From: DASWJZ01 sp964487455
Lineage (GTDB): Bacteria; Pseudomonadota; Alphaproteobacteria; Rhizobiales; Afifellaceae
Assembly (NCBI GenBank): GCA_964487455.1
Contig: CAZARE010000199.1
Span: 1-5,382, forward strand
DNA: 5,382 nucleotides
Direction: 5' to 3'
Shown in pieces: positions 1 through 4,996 of the stretch. The notes beneath the pieces are model-generated. The model saw only the letters and a list, made by a program, of their open reading frames with translations, did no database searches and had not been told where the DNA came from. Both the position numbers and the translations under genes were made by a program. Each line of letters begins with the position of its first letter. The stretch's first letter is position 1.

Positions 1-122
1 CAGGGGCGGGCCTTCGGGCATGACTCGGCGACGCCCGCAATCGATGTCGACCCAACGGCGAGTTGCTGAACTGCGAGCCCGCGACGGTGCTGCCGATGGC
101 GCAGCGCTACTTCCTGCTCTAA
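1..122 (+). pseudogene. ureC: 3' end of ureC (urease alpha subunit), frame-disrupted
   Basis: The last codons (54-122) read NGELLNCEPATVLPMAQRYFLL and stop at TAA 120-122. This matches the conserved end of urease alpha subunits (GELLTCEPA...LPMAQRYFLF), the nickel-containing catalytic subunit that hydrolyses urea to ammonia and carbamate. The preceding bases (about 22-54) encode DSATPAIDVDP, also a UreC C-terminal motif, but in a different frame. The frame of the C-terminus has a TGA at 21-23, and the frame of DSATPAIDVDP stops at TGA 67-69. The family normally has about seven residues (of the type QTYEVRA) between VDP and the D/N-G-E-L segment; these are absent here, so a short non-multiple-of-three deletion near 52-56 is the simplest reading. 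Catalytic residues lie upstream of the window, so activity cannot be judged. A sequencing or assembly error is the main alternative. Confidence 0.65.
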
Positions 123-131
123 AATAGGACC

Positions 132-605
132 ATGGCGCTCAAGACGCTCAAGAAAAGCCCGCAACCCGCGTCGCTCTATGAAGCGGATTTCTTCCGCTGG
201 ACCCAAGAGCAGGGGCGTGTCCTCCGTGAACGGCGAGCTTCCGACGTCGACTGGGAGAACGTCGCGGAGGAGATCGAGACGTTGGGCAGGTCAGAGAAGA
301 ACGAGATTGCCGGTCGCCTCAACGTGCTCCTTCTCCACCTGCTGAGGTGTCAGTTCCAGCCGGAAATGCGATCAACCAGTTGGCGCGGATCGGTTGTGGA
401 GCAGCGAAAGAAGCTGCAGCGTTTGCTCCGTGAGAATCCGAGCCTGCGGGACTATCCGGCTCAAATCCTTGACGAAGAGTACGAAATCGCGCGGCTCAAG
501 GCCTGTGGGGAGACCGGATTGCCTTTGGAGACCTTTCCAGCCGCTGCGCCTTATCAAATCGACCAGATTCTTTCCGATATTTTCTACGCTGGCGAGGAGC
601 CTTGA
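132..605 (+). CDS. DUF29 family protein
   Basis: The product is 157 residues, the usual length for DUF29 (Pfam PF01724), whose function is unknown to me. Family hallmarks are clear: SLYEADFFRWTQEQ at 14-27, a WENVAEEIETLGRSEKNEI segment at 41-59, the hydrophobic helix LNVLLLHLLRCQFQPE at 63-78, a basic SW.GSVVEQRKKLQRLL helix at 83-99, and the ARLKACGETGLPLETFP motif at 120-136. It looks all-helical and cytoplasmic, with no signal peptide or membrane span. ATG 132 follows the ureC stop by nine bases, with a weak AGGA at 126-129 only two bases upstream, so translation may depend on coupling. The stop TGA 603-605 overlaps the TTG start of ureE. DUF29 is not a known urease subunit or accessory protein; its place between ureC and ureE suggests insertion that has been accommodated in the operon. 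Confidence 0.88.
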   Translation: MALKTLKKSPQPASLYEADFFRWTQEQGRVLRERRASDVDWENVAEEIETLGRSEKNEIAGRLNVLLLHLLRCQFQPEMRSTSWRGSVVEQRKKLQRLLRENPSLRDYPAQILDEEYEIARLKACGETGLPLETFPAAAPYQIDQILSDIFYAGEEP

Positions 606-1066
606 TCCGCGCCACCAAGGTGATCCGCTCTGGCCATTGGAGCGGGGTAGCGACCGATGCCGTCGTGCTCGGCTACGACGACCGCCACGGGCGGCGGCTG
701 GCGATGCAGGGTGAGGGCGGCCTCGAGTTTCTGCTCGATCTTCCCGAGCCCTCGGCGCTCCATCATGGCGATGGCTTGGTCCTTGTGGACGGCCGCATGG
801 TGGAGGTGCGCGCGAAGCCGGAGCCGCTGCTGGTGGTGACGGCGGCCGACGCGCATCACCTGGCCCGCCTTGCCTGGCACCTCGGCAATCGCCAGGTGGC
901 GGCGGCCATCGAGAAGGACCGCATCCTCATCCGCCCCGATCCCGTCATTGCCGAGATGCTGGCCGGACTTGGCGCGGAGGTGCAGGCGGTCGAAGCGCCG
1001 TTCGACCCGGAAGGCGGCGCCCCACGTCGGCGCCGATCTCGAGCCGCGGGCGGCCTCGGGAGCTAG
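602..1066 (+). CDS. ureE: Urease accessory protein UreE, metal-site histidines missing
   Basis: UreE is a dimeric cytoplasmic metallochaperone that hands nickel to urease through the UreDFG complex. The 154-residue product has the N-terminal peptide-binding-like domain (MIRATKVI..., RRLAMQGEGGLEFLLDLP at 31-48, HHGDGLVLVDGR at 54-65) and the C-terminal metal-binding domain (HHLARLAWHLGNR at 85-97, then AEMLAGLGAEV and APFDPEGGA at 132-140). The expected HLGNRH motif is HLGNRQ (Q98, codon CAG 893-895), and the expected histidines near the DHV motif are P112 and P114 (CCC 935-937 and 941-943). By Klebsiella numbering these are His96, His110 and His112. The usual His-rich tail is replaced by PRRRRSRAAGGLGS. 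TTG 602 is chosen because MIRAT matches the family N-terminus; it overlaps the DUF29 stop, with GAGGAG at 594-599. GTG 620 is a possible later start. Fold assignment is firm; nickel delivery is doubtful. Confidence 0.88.
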   Translation: MIRATKVIRSGHWSGVATDAVVLGYDDRHGRRLAMQGEGGLEFLLDLPEPSALHHGDGLVLVDGRMVEVRAKPEPLLVVTAADAHHLARLAWHLGNRQVAAAIEKDRILIRPDPVIAEMLAGLGAEVQAVEAPFDPEGGAPRRRRSRAAGGLGS

Positions 1067-2829
1067 GCCGGCAGCCCGGCCTTGGCGAGCCCTTCGCGCA
1101 TGTGCTCCAGGTCCGAGGGCTGCTTGTAGTGGAGCGTGCCAAGATAGCCTTCGACGGTGAAGGTCGGTTCGCGTTGCAGCACTTCGCGCGCATGCGCCGC
1201 GGCTGCCGTGCTGTTGCCGAGCTGCGCCGATGAAGCGGAGAGAAAGGCGTGATGCGTGTGGTCCGGCGCGGTCAGCTTGCTGAACGACTGGATCGCGTCG
1301 GCATAGGAGCGCGCCGTGTATTGCGCGCGGCCGAGATGGCTCCAGAAGCGCTCCGGGTGATAGGGATTGAGCCGCATCGCCCGGCGAATCCAATCGATCC
1401 CCTCCTCGGGACGCCCGAGCCAGGTCAGCACCTCGCCCTGCTGCACGACGATGAGATCGCTGTTGGGATTGAGGCTGAGCGCGCGCTCCTGGTGATAGAC
1501 CGCCTTGTCGTGCTCGTCGAAATTCAGATTGAGCGCCGCCAGAATGCGATGGACATCGGCGTCGTTGTCGTCGAGCGAGAGCGCGATCTGCAGCTCCTGC
1601 GAAACCAGCCTCACGGCGGCTTCGGCGTCCCCCACCCATTTGTTGAGCCAAGCCTGACCGACGACGCAAGCCTTCCAGGCGTGGGCGTGCGCGTAGTTCG
1701 GATCGAGCTCGATCGCCCGCTCCAGCATGCGAAGCGATTCGGCGTTGGCGTCGCGGTTCGACCAGTGATGCAGCACCTTGCCGGTCAGCACGTATTCGTA
1801 AGCGGCCATGTTCTCCGTGCGCTTGCGCTGCACCCGGTCGTGGCGGGCCGCCTCGACGCGGCCCCACAAGGTCGCCGCGATGGCCGAGGTCACCTCGTCC
1901 TGGATGGCGAAGATGTCCTCCAGCTTGCGGTCGTAGCGCTCCGCCCAGATATGCGTCTCCGTCTCGCCGTCGATGAGCTGCACGGTCACGCGCACGCGGT
2001 CCATGGCCTTGCGCACGCTTCCTTCCACGACGTAATCGACGCCGAACTCGCGGGCGATCTCCTGCGCCTTGATCGGCTTTCCCTTGTGCACGAAGACGGC
2101 GTTGCGCGAGATGACCATCAGCTCGCGGAAGCGCGACAGCTCGGTGATGATGTCCTCGGTCAGTCCGTCGGCGAAGAATTCCTGTTCCGGATCGCCGCTC
2201 ATATTGGCGAAGGGAAGCACCGCGATTGACGGCTTGCGCGCATCGGACTGCGTCGCTGCCGACGGGCCGGCGCTCGCTTCGCCGATCTGCGCCGCCTTGC
2301 CGTCGAGCAGCACTTTGAAGACGCGTATCGGGCGGTTGAGGTTCTTCACCTGCTGATCGCCGAGGTCTTCGTAGCCGATCTCGAGCCGGTCGCCGACCTG
2401 ATCGCGCACGGCCGCCGAGATGCAGATGCCGCCCGGTTCCGCCATCGCCTCCAGGCGCGCCGCCACGTTGACGCCGTCGCCGAAGATGTCGTTGCCTTCT
2501 ACGATCACGTCGCCGAGGTTGATGCCGATGCGATAGAGAATGGCGCGCGCGGCAGGCATGTCGCGATTGCGCCGCGCCATGCGCTGCTGAAAGTCCGCCG
2601 CGCAGCGGAGGGCTTCCGTGACGCTCTGAAACTCCACCAGCATGCCGTCGCCGGTGGTCTTGATCAGCCGGCCCTTGCACTTCTCGATGGCCGGATCGAT
2701 GAGCTCGAGCCGCACCGTCTTGAGACGCGCGAGCGTGCCCGCCTCATCGACCTCCATGAGGCGGCTGTAGCCGACCACGTCGGCTGCGAGCACGGCCGCC
2801 AGCCGGCGCTCTACCCCATGCTGCTCCAT
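1063..2829 (-). CDS. Class III adenylate cyclase fused to TolB-N-like domain and TPR-like repeats
   Basis: The 588-residue product should make cAMP from ATP. Residues 7-172 are a class III cyclase catalytic domain. By comparison with mycobacterial Rv1625c, the metal-binding aspartates are D17 (LAADVVGYSRLM) and D61 (TTGDGMLVEF), the adenine-selecting pair is K57 and D114 (GNDIF), and the transition-state pair is N121 and R125 (GVNVAARLE). All are present, favouring an active adenylate cyclase. Residues 199-322 (KPSIAVLPFANMSGDPE..., GVDYVVEGSVRK..., HIWAERYDR) resemble the TolB amino-terminal domain (COG5616 type). Residues about 340-580 form helical TPR-like repeats (LERAIELDPNYAHAHAW, ERALSLNPNS, RRAMRLNPYHPE), probably for protein contact. 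No membrane span or signal peptide is visible, so it is likely cytosolic. ATG 2829 is chosen because the cyclase domain begins at once; longer in-frame starts would add low-complexity intergenic sequence. No strong ribosome binding site precedes it. Confidence 0.9.
   Translation of the reverse strand: MEQHGVERRLAAVLAADVVGYSRLMEVDEAGTLARLKTVRLELIDPAIEKCKGRLIKTTGDGMLVEFQSVTEALRCAADFQQRMARRNRDMPAARAILYRIGINLGDVIVEGNDIFGDGVNVAARLEAMAEPGGICISAAVRDQVGDRLEIGYEDLGDQQVKNLNRPIRVFKVLLDGKAAQIGEASAGPSAATQSDARKPSIAVLPFANMSGDPEQEFFADGLTEDIITELSRFRELMVISRNAVFVHKGKPIKAQEIAREFGVDYVVEGSVRKAMDRVRVTVQLIDGETETHIWAERYDRKLEDIFAIQDEVTSAIAATLWGRVEAARHDRVQRKRTENMAAYEYVLTGKVLHHWSNRDANAESLRMLERAIELDPNYAHAHAWKACVVGQAWLNKWVGDAEAAVRLVSQELQIALSLDDNDADVHRILAALNLNFDEHDKAVYHQERALSLNPNSDLIVVQQGEVLTWLGRPEEGIDWIRRAMRLNPYHPERFWSHLGRAQYTARSYADAIQSFSKLTAPDHTHHAFLSASSAQLGNSTAAAAHAREVLQREPTFTVEGYLGTLHYKQPSDLEHMREGLAKAGLPA
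1066..1081. terminator. GC hairpin after ureE stop, possible weak terminator
   Basis: GGCCGG at 1066-1071 pairs perfectly with CCGGCC at 1076-1081 around a four-base loop. It begins at the last base of the ureE stop codon and lies within the last codons of the convergent cyclase gene. Only two T residues follow on the plus strand, so it is not a textbook intrinsic terminator; it may only slow polymerase or be a chance GC palindrome. Confidence 0.25.
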
Positions 2830-2862
2830 CTTGGAGATGTCCCGGTCAGAGCGAACAGAAAT

Positions 2863-2889
2863 CCTATCAGGGGCGACAAGCCTATCAGG
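2863..2889. repeat. Two direct copies of CCTATCAGG, 18 bases apart
   Basis: CCTATCAGG occurs at 2863-2871 and again at 2881-2889, a spacing of 18 bases from start to start. It lies 34-60 bases upstream of the cyclase start. Same-face binding by a regulator is conceivable, as 18 bases is a little under two helical turns, but chance cannot be excluded. Confidence 0.4.
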
Positions 2890-3049
2890 TATTGGCGGAT
2901 ATAGAGAGAAGCAAGCAGGCGATCGTGCGGCGGCGGTGGCGGCAAGGAAAAATTGATCGATTGATAAAAAATTTGACCACGTCGGCGGCCCGGTCCATCC
3001 TTTGCCGCGGCGGATTGCGCCGACGCGGACAAGACATCGGCGGTTGCAC

Positions 3050-3055
3050 AAGGGG
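3050..3055 (+). promoter_or_regulatory. Ribosome binding site of preT
   Basis: AAGGGG lies seven bases before ATG 3063. It supports this start over the upstream in-frame start at 2892, which would add 57 arginine-rich residues absent from the family. Confidence 0.6.
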
Positions 3056-3062
3056 TGTCGCA

Positions 3063-4478
3063 ATGAGCAGGGCCGACCATGTTCCCGACATTGCCGCCGG
3101 CCGCCTCGGCGCCGACGACTACATCCGCAACTTCGCCGACCTGCATCCGCCGCTCACCCGTCACGAGGCCTTCGTCGAGGCCGACCGCTGCTACTTCTGC
3201 TTCGACGCGCCTTGCACGCACGCCTGCCCGACCTCGATCGACATCCCGCTCTTCATTCGCCAAATCCAGGCCGACAATCCCGGCGGCGCCGGCAAGACCA
3301 TCCTCGACGCCAACATCATGGGCGGCATGTGTGCGCGTGTTTGCCCCGTGGAGACGCTGTGCGAGGAAGCCTGCGTCAGAAATCTCGCCGAGGACAAGCC
3401 GGTCAAGATCGGCGAGCTGCAGCGCTATGCCACCGATCACCTGATGCAACGCGAGGACCATCCCTTCCGTCGCGCAGCTCCGACCGGCAAGCGCATAGCG
3501 GTCGTCGGCGCAGGGCCTGCCGGCCTTTCCTGCGCCCACCGTTTGGCGCTGCACGGTCACGATGTCGTCGTTCTCGATCAGCGCGAGAAGCCGGCCGGGC
3601 TCAACGAATACGGCATTGCGGCCTACAAGACGGTCGACGACTTCGCGCAGCGCGAGGTGGACTTCATCCTCGCCATCGGCGGGATCTCGGTCGAGACGGG
3701 CAAGGCGCTCGGCCGCGATTTCACGCTGGCCGACCTGCGAGAGGAGTACGACGCGGTCTTTCTGGGCATGGGGCTCGCCGGCGTCAATGCGCTGGGCGCC
3801 GACGGGGAGGATGCGCGCGGGGCGCTCGATGCGGTGAAGTGGATCGCGGAGCTGCGGCAGGCGAAGGACCTGGCGACGCTTCCGATCGGACGCTGCGTCG
3901 TCGTCATCGGCGGCGGCATGACGGCGATCGACGCCGCCGTGCAGTCGAAGCTCCTTGGGGCGGAGGACGTGACGATCGTCTACCGCCGCGGCAAGGAGGC
4001 GATGAAGGCGAGCGAGTGGGAGCAGGAGCTGGCGCAGGTGAAGGGCGTCAGGATCATGCACTGGACGCAGCCGCTCCGCCTTCTTGCCGACGGCGACGGC
4101 AACGTCCACGCCATTGCGCTGGAGCGCACGCGTCTGGAGGACGGCCGGCTCGTCCCCACCGGCGAGATCGTGACGCTTCCCGCGGACATGGTGTTCAAGG
4201 CGATCGGCCAGACGTTCGAGCCCGCCCCGCTTGACGGCACAGGCGCTGCCTCCGTCCGCTTGGAGGGCGGGCGCATCGCCGCCGATGCGGAGCGGCGCAC
4301 CTCGATGTCCGGAATCTGGGCCGGCGGCGATTGCGTCGCAGGCGGCGAGGACCTGACCGTCGTCGCGGTCGAGGACGGCAAGGTGGCGGCGGAGTCGATT
4401 CACCGCGCGCTGGAGGGAAGAGCCGTGGAACGCAACGACCAAAGCCTAGAGCAGGGCGATGAACTCCTCGATCGTTAG
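3063..4478 (+). CDS. preT: NAD(P)H-dependent dihydropyrimidine dehydrogenase subunit PreT
   Basis: PreT is the electron-input subunit of bacterial dihydropyrimidine dehydrogenase: it takes electrons from NAD(P)H through FAD and Fe-S clusters and passes them to PreA, which reduces uracil and thymine. The 471-residue product has an N-terminal cluster domain with C43, C46, C51, C55, C90, C94, C100 and C104. C43/46/51/55, C94/100/104 and Q120 fall at the same spacing as the ligands of the two N-terminal [4Fe-4S] clusters of pig DPD (C79/82/87/91, C130/136/140 and Q156). The FAD fold begins at VVGAGPAGLSC (147-157), the NAD(P) fold at VVIGGGMTAIDAA (280-292), and the FAD-closing motif is IWAGGDCVAGGEDLTVVAVEDGK (418-440). 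Related glutamate synthase small subunits share the fold, but the preA downstream decides the name. The last ten residues, EQGDELLDR and its preceding L, are read antisense to hicA, so the native C-terminus was probably altered. Confidence 0.92.
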   Translation: MSRADHVPDIAAGRLGADDYIRNFADLHPPLTRHEAFVEADRCYFCFDAPCTHACPTSIDIPLFIRQIQADNPGGAGKTILDANIMGGMCARVCPVETLCEEACVRNLAEDKPVKIGELQRYATDHLMQREDHPFRRAAPTGKRIAVVGAGPAGLSCAHRLALHGHDVVVLDQREKPAGLNEYGIAAYKTVDDFAQREVDFILAIGGISVETGKALGRDFTLADLREEYDAVFLGMGLAGVNALGADGEDARGALDAVKWIAELRQAKDLATLPIGRCVVVIGGGMTAIDAAVQSKLLGAEDVTIVYRRGKEAMKASEWEQELAQVKGVRIMHWTQPLRLLADGDGNVHAIALERTRLEDGRLVPTGEIVTLPADMVFKAIGQTFEPAPLDGTGAASVRLEGGRIAADAERRTSMSGIWAGGDCVAGGEDLTVVAVEDGKVAAESIHRALEGRAVERNDQSLEQGDELLDR

Positions 4479-4682
4479 CCCAGCCTGCTCGACGATGGCG
4501 CGGAACGTGCCTCTCGGGAGCGACTTGTTTCCGTGAACCGGAACACTCACACCGCGCACCGGTGGACCTCTATGGAGCAACACGTGGTGGCTGCCTCGAA
4601 TGCGGTCGAGTTCGAAGCCAGCCTTCCGCAGTGCCGCAATGACCTGGCGTCCCGAAACCGCAGGGAGGGATCGCCGAACCAC
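4446..4682 (-). CDS. hicA: HicA family toxin (mRNA interferase)
   Basis: HicA toxins are small double-stranded-RNA-binding-fold ribonucleases that cleave mRNA and are held inactive by HicB. The 78-residue product matches the family along its length: SLPAVSGRQVIAALRKAGFEL (5-25), the IRGSHH motif with the catalytic histidine expected at H32 (28-33), VSVPVHGNKSLPRGTFRAI (45-63), and the closing QAGLTIEEFIALL. GTG 4682 is chosen because SLPAVSG follows immediately, as in relatives, and because it lies two bases after the hicB stop, implying translational coupling. The ATG at 4742 would extend back through hicB coding sequence and is unlikely. The gene lies antisense between preT and preA, and its last 33 bases overlap the preT 3' end. 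All family landmarks are present, so it is probably functional. Confidence 0.9.
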   Translation of the reverse strand: MVRRSLPAVSGRQVIAALRKAGFELDRIRGSHHVLLHRGPPVRGVSVPVHGNKSLPRGTFRAIVEQAGLTIEEFIALL

Positions 4683-4684
4683 GC

Positions 4685-4915
4685 TCAGGCGGCAATCGTC
4701 AAATGATCGATCCTTGTTTCGACATCGTCCGGGATGTCCCATCCCTCGTCGCGATAAAGCTCAAGAATCGCTTCGATCGCTTCACGCGCATTCGCCATGG
4801 CCTGCTCGTGGGTATCGCCACAGGTCACGACCTCGGGCAGAGCAGGGACCCGCACCGTGAAGCCCCCTTCCGGCTCAGGGTGAAGATGGACGGTAAAACG
4901 TCGCTGGCCATCCAT
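4685..4915 (-). CDS. hicB: HicB family antitoxin, short form
   Basis: HicB neutralises HicA by binding over its active site, and often represses its own promoter. The 76-residue product shows the partial RNase-H-like HicB fold: RRFTVHLHPEPEGGFTVRVPALPEVVTCGDTHEQAMANAREAIEAILE between 5 and 52, the strand-turn-strand (EPEGGFTVRVPALP) and helix (EQAMANAREAI) typical of the family. It ends in DDVETRIDHLTIAA with no recognisable helix-turn-helix or ribbon-helix-helix, so self-repression, if any, would need a different DNA-contact mode. ATG 4915 is chosen because the fold begins directly after it and AGAGG sits eight bases upstream; a longer in-frame reading to 5191 runs antisense through preA and is not credible. 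It is the first gene of a two-gene minus-strand unit with hicA. Confidence 0.9.
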   Translation of the reverse strand: MDGQRRFTVHLHPEPEGGFTVRVPALPEVVTCGDTHEQAMANAREAIEAILELYRDEGWDIPDDVETRIDHLTIAA

Positions 4916-4923
4916 GTGGCGCA

Positions 4924-4928
4924 CCTCT
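4924..4928 (-). promoter_or_regulatory. Ribosome binding site of hicB
   Basis: On the minus strand AGAGG is eight bases upstream of ATG 4915. It decides this start for hicB against longer in-frame readings. Confidence 0.55.
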
Positions 4929-4948
4929 TCGAGAAAGCCTGTTACTGA

Positions 4949-4977
4949 AACATAGCGCAGTTGGCGCGCGCGCTCAA
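4949..4977 (-). promoter_or_regulatory. Predicted sigma-70-type promoter of hicBA
   Basis: On the minus strand, TTGAGC (4977-4972) and TATGTT (4954-4949) are separated by exactly 17 bases, a good housekeeping-type -35/-10 arrangement. Transcription would start near 4942, giving a leader of about 27 bases before the hicB ATG. The promoter lies only 20 bases from the preA start codon and fires away from preA. Confidence 0.5.
4961..4977. promoter_or_regulatory. Imperfect palindrome over the hicBA -35 and spacer, possible operator
   Basis: TTGGCGCGCGCGCTCAA reads nearly the same on both strands, with a single mismatched pair (position 4 against position 14 of the 17). It covers the proposed -35 box and most of the spacer, where an autorepressing antitoxin complex would be expected to bind. 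The alternating GC core makes some palindromicity likely by chance. Confidence 0.35.
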
Positions 4978-4984
4978 TTTCTGA

Positions 4985-4990
4985 AAGGAA
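4985..4990 (+). promoter_or_regulatory. Ribosome binding site of preA
   Basis: AAGGAA lies six bases before ATG 4997, a strong site, so preA can be translated independently of preT. Confidence 0.6.
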
Positions 4991-4996
4991 TGAGCA

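Larger units (their letters stand above)
2830..3062. promoter_or_regulatory. Divergent intergenic region between cyclase gene and preT
   Basis: These 233 bases lie between the two divergent starts and must carry promoters for the cyclase gene (minus) and preT (plus). An AT-rich block at 2947-2977, with ATTGATCG at 2952-2959 followed by ATTGAT at 2960-2965 and a run of A, stands out in a GC-rich setting. I could not assign convincing -35/-10 pairs on either strand. Confidence 0.4.

Noticed and set aside
1249..2229. A 326-codon plus-strand open frame inside the cyclase gene
   Set aside because: It mirrors the codon structure of the cyclase gene on the opposite strand and shows no domain.
584..2680. 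A 698-codon open frame on the minus strand covering ureE and the cyclase region
   Set aside because: Arginine- and glycine-rich low-information protein in the wrong frame of the well-supported cyclase gene; a by-product of high GC content.
2892..3062. N-terminal extension of preT by 57 residues
   Set aside because: The extension is basic and unlike any PreT; ATG 3063 has a good ribosome binding site and the family N-terminus.
2830..3063. N-terminal extension of the cyclase by 78 residues, possibly a membrane or sensor segment
   Set aside because: The sequence is intergenic in character, runs antisense to the preT leader and start, and shows no membrane helix; the catalytic domain starts properly at ATG 2829.
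2811..4442. A 543-codon open frame antisense to preT
   Set aside because: No recognisable domain, and preT on the other strand has full family conservation; long antisense frames are expected at this GC content.
4449..4490. Inverted repeat GAGCAGG/CCTGCTC as a terminator for preT or hicA
   Set aside because: The 28-base loop and lack of a following T run make a functional hairpin unlikely; it falls within hicA codons.
4446..4996. Terminal inverted repeats or target-site duplication flanking hicBA
   Set aside because: I compared both edges and saw no matching repeats, so no mobile element can be claimed as the carrier.
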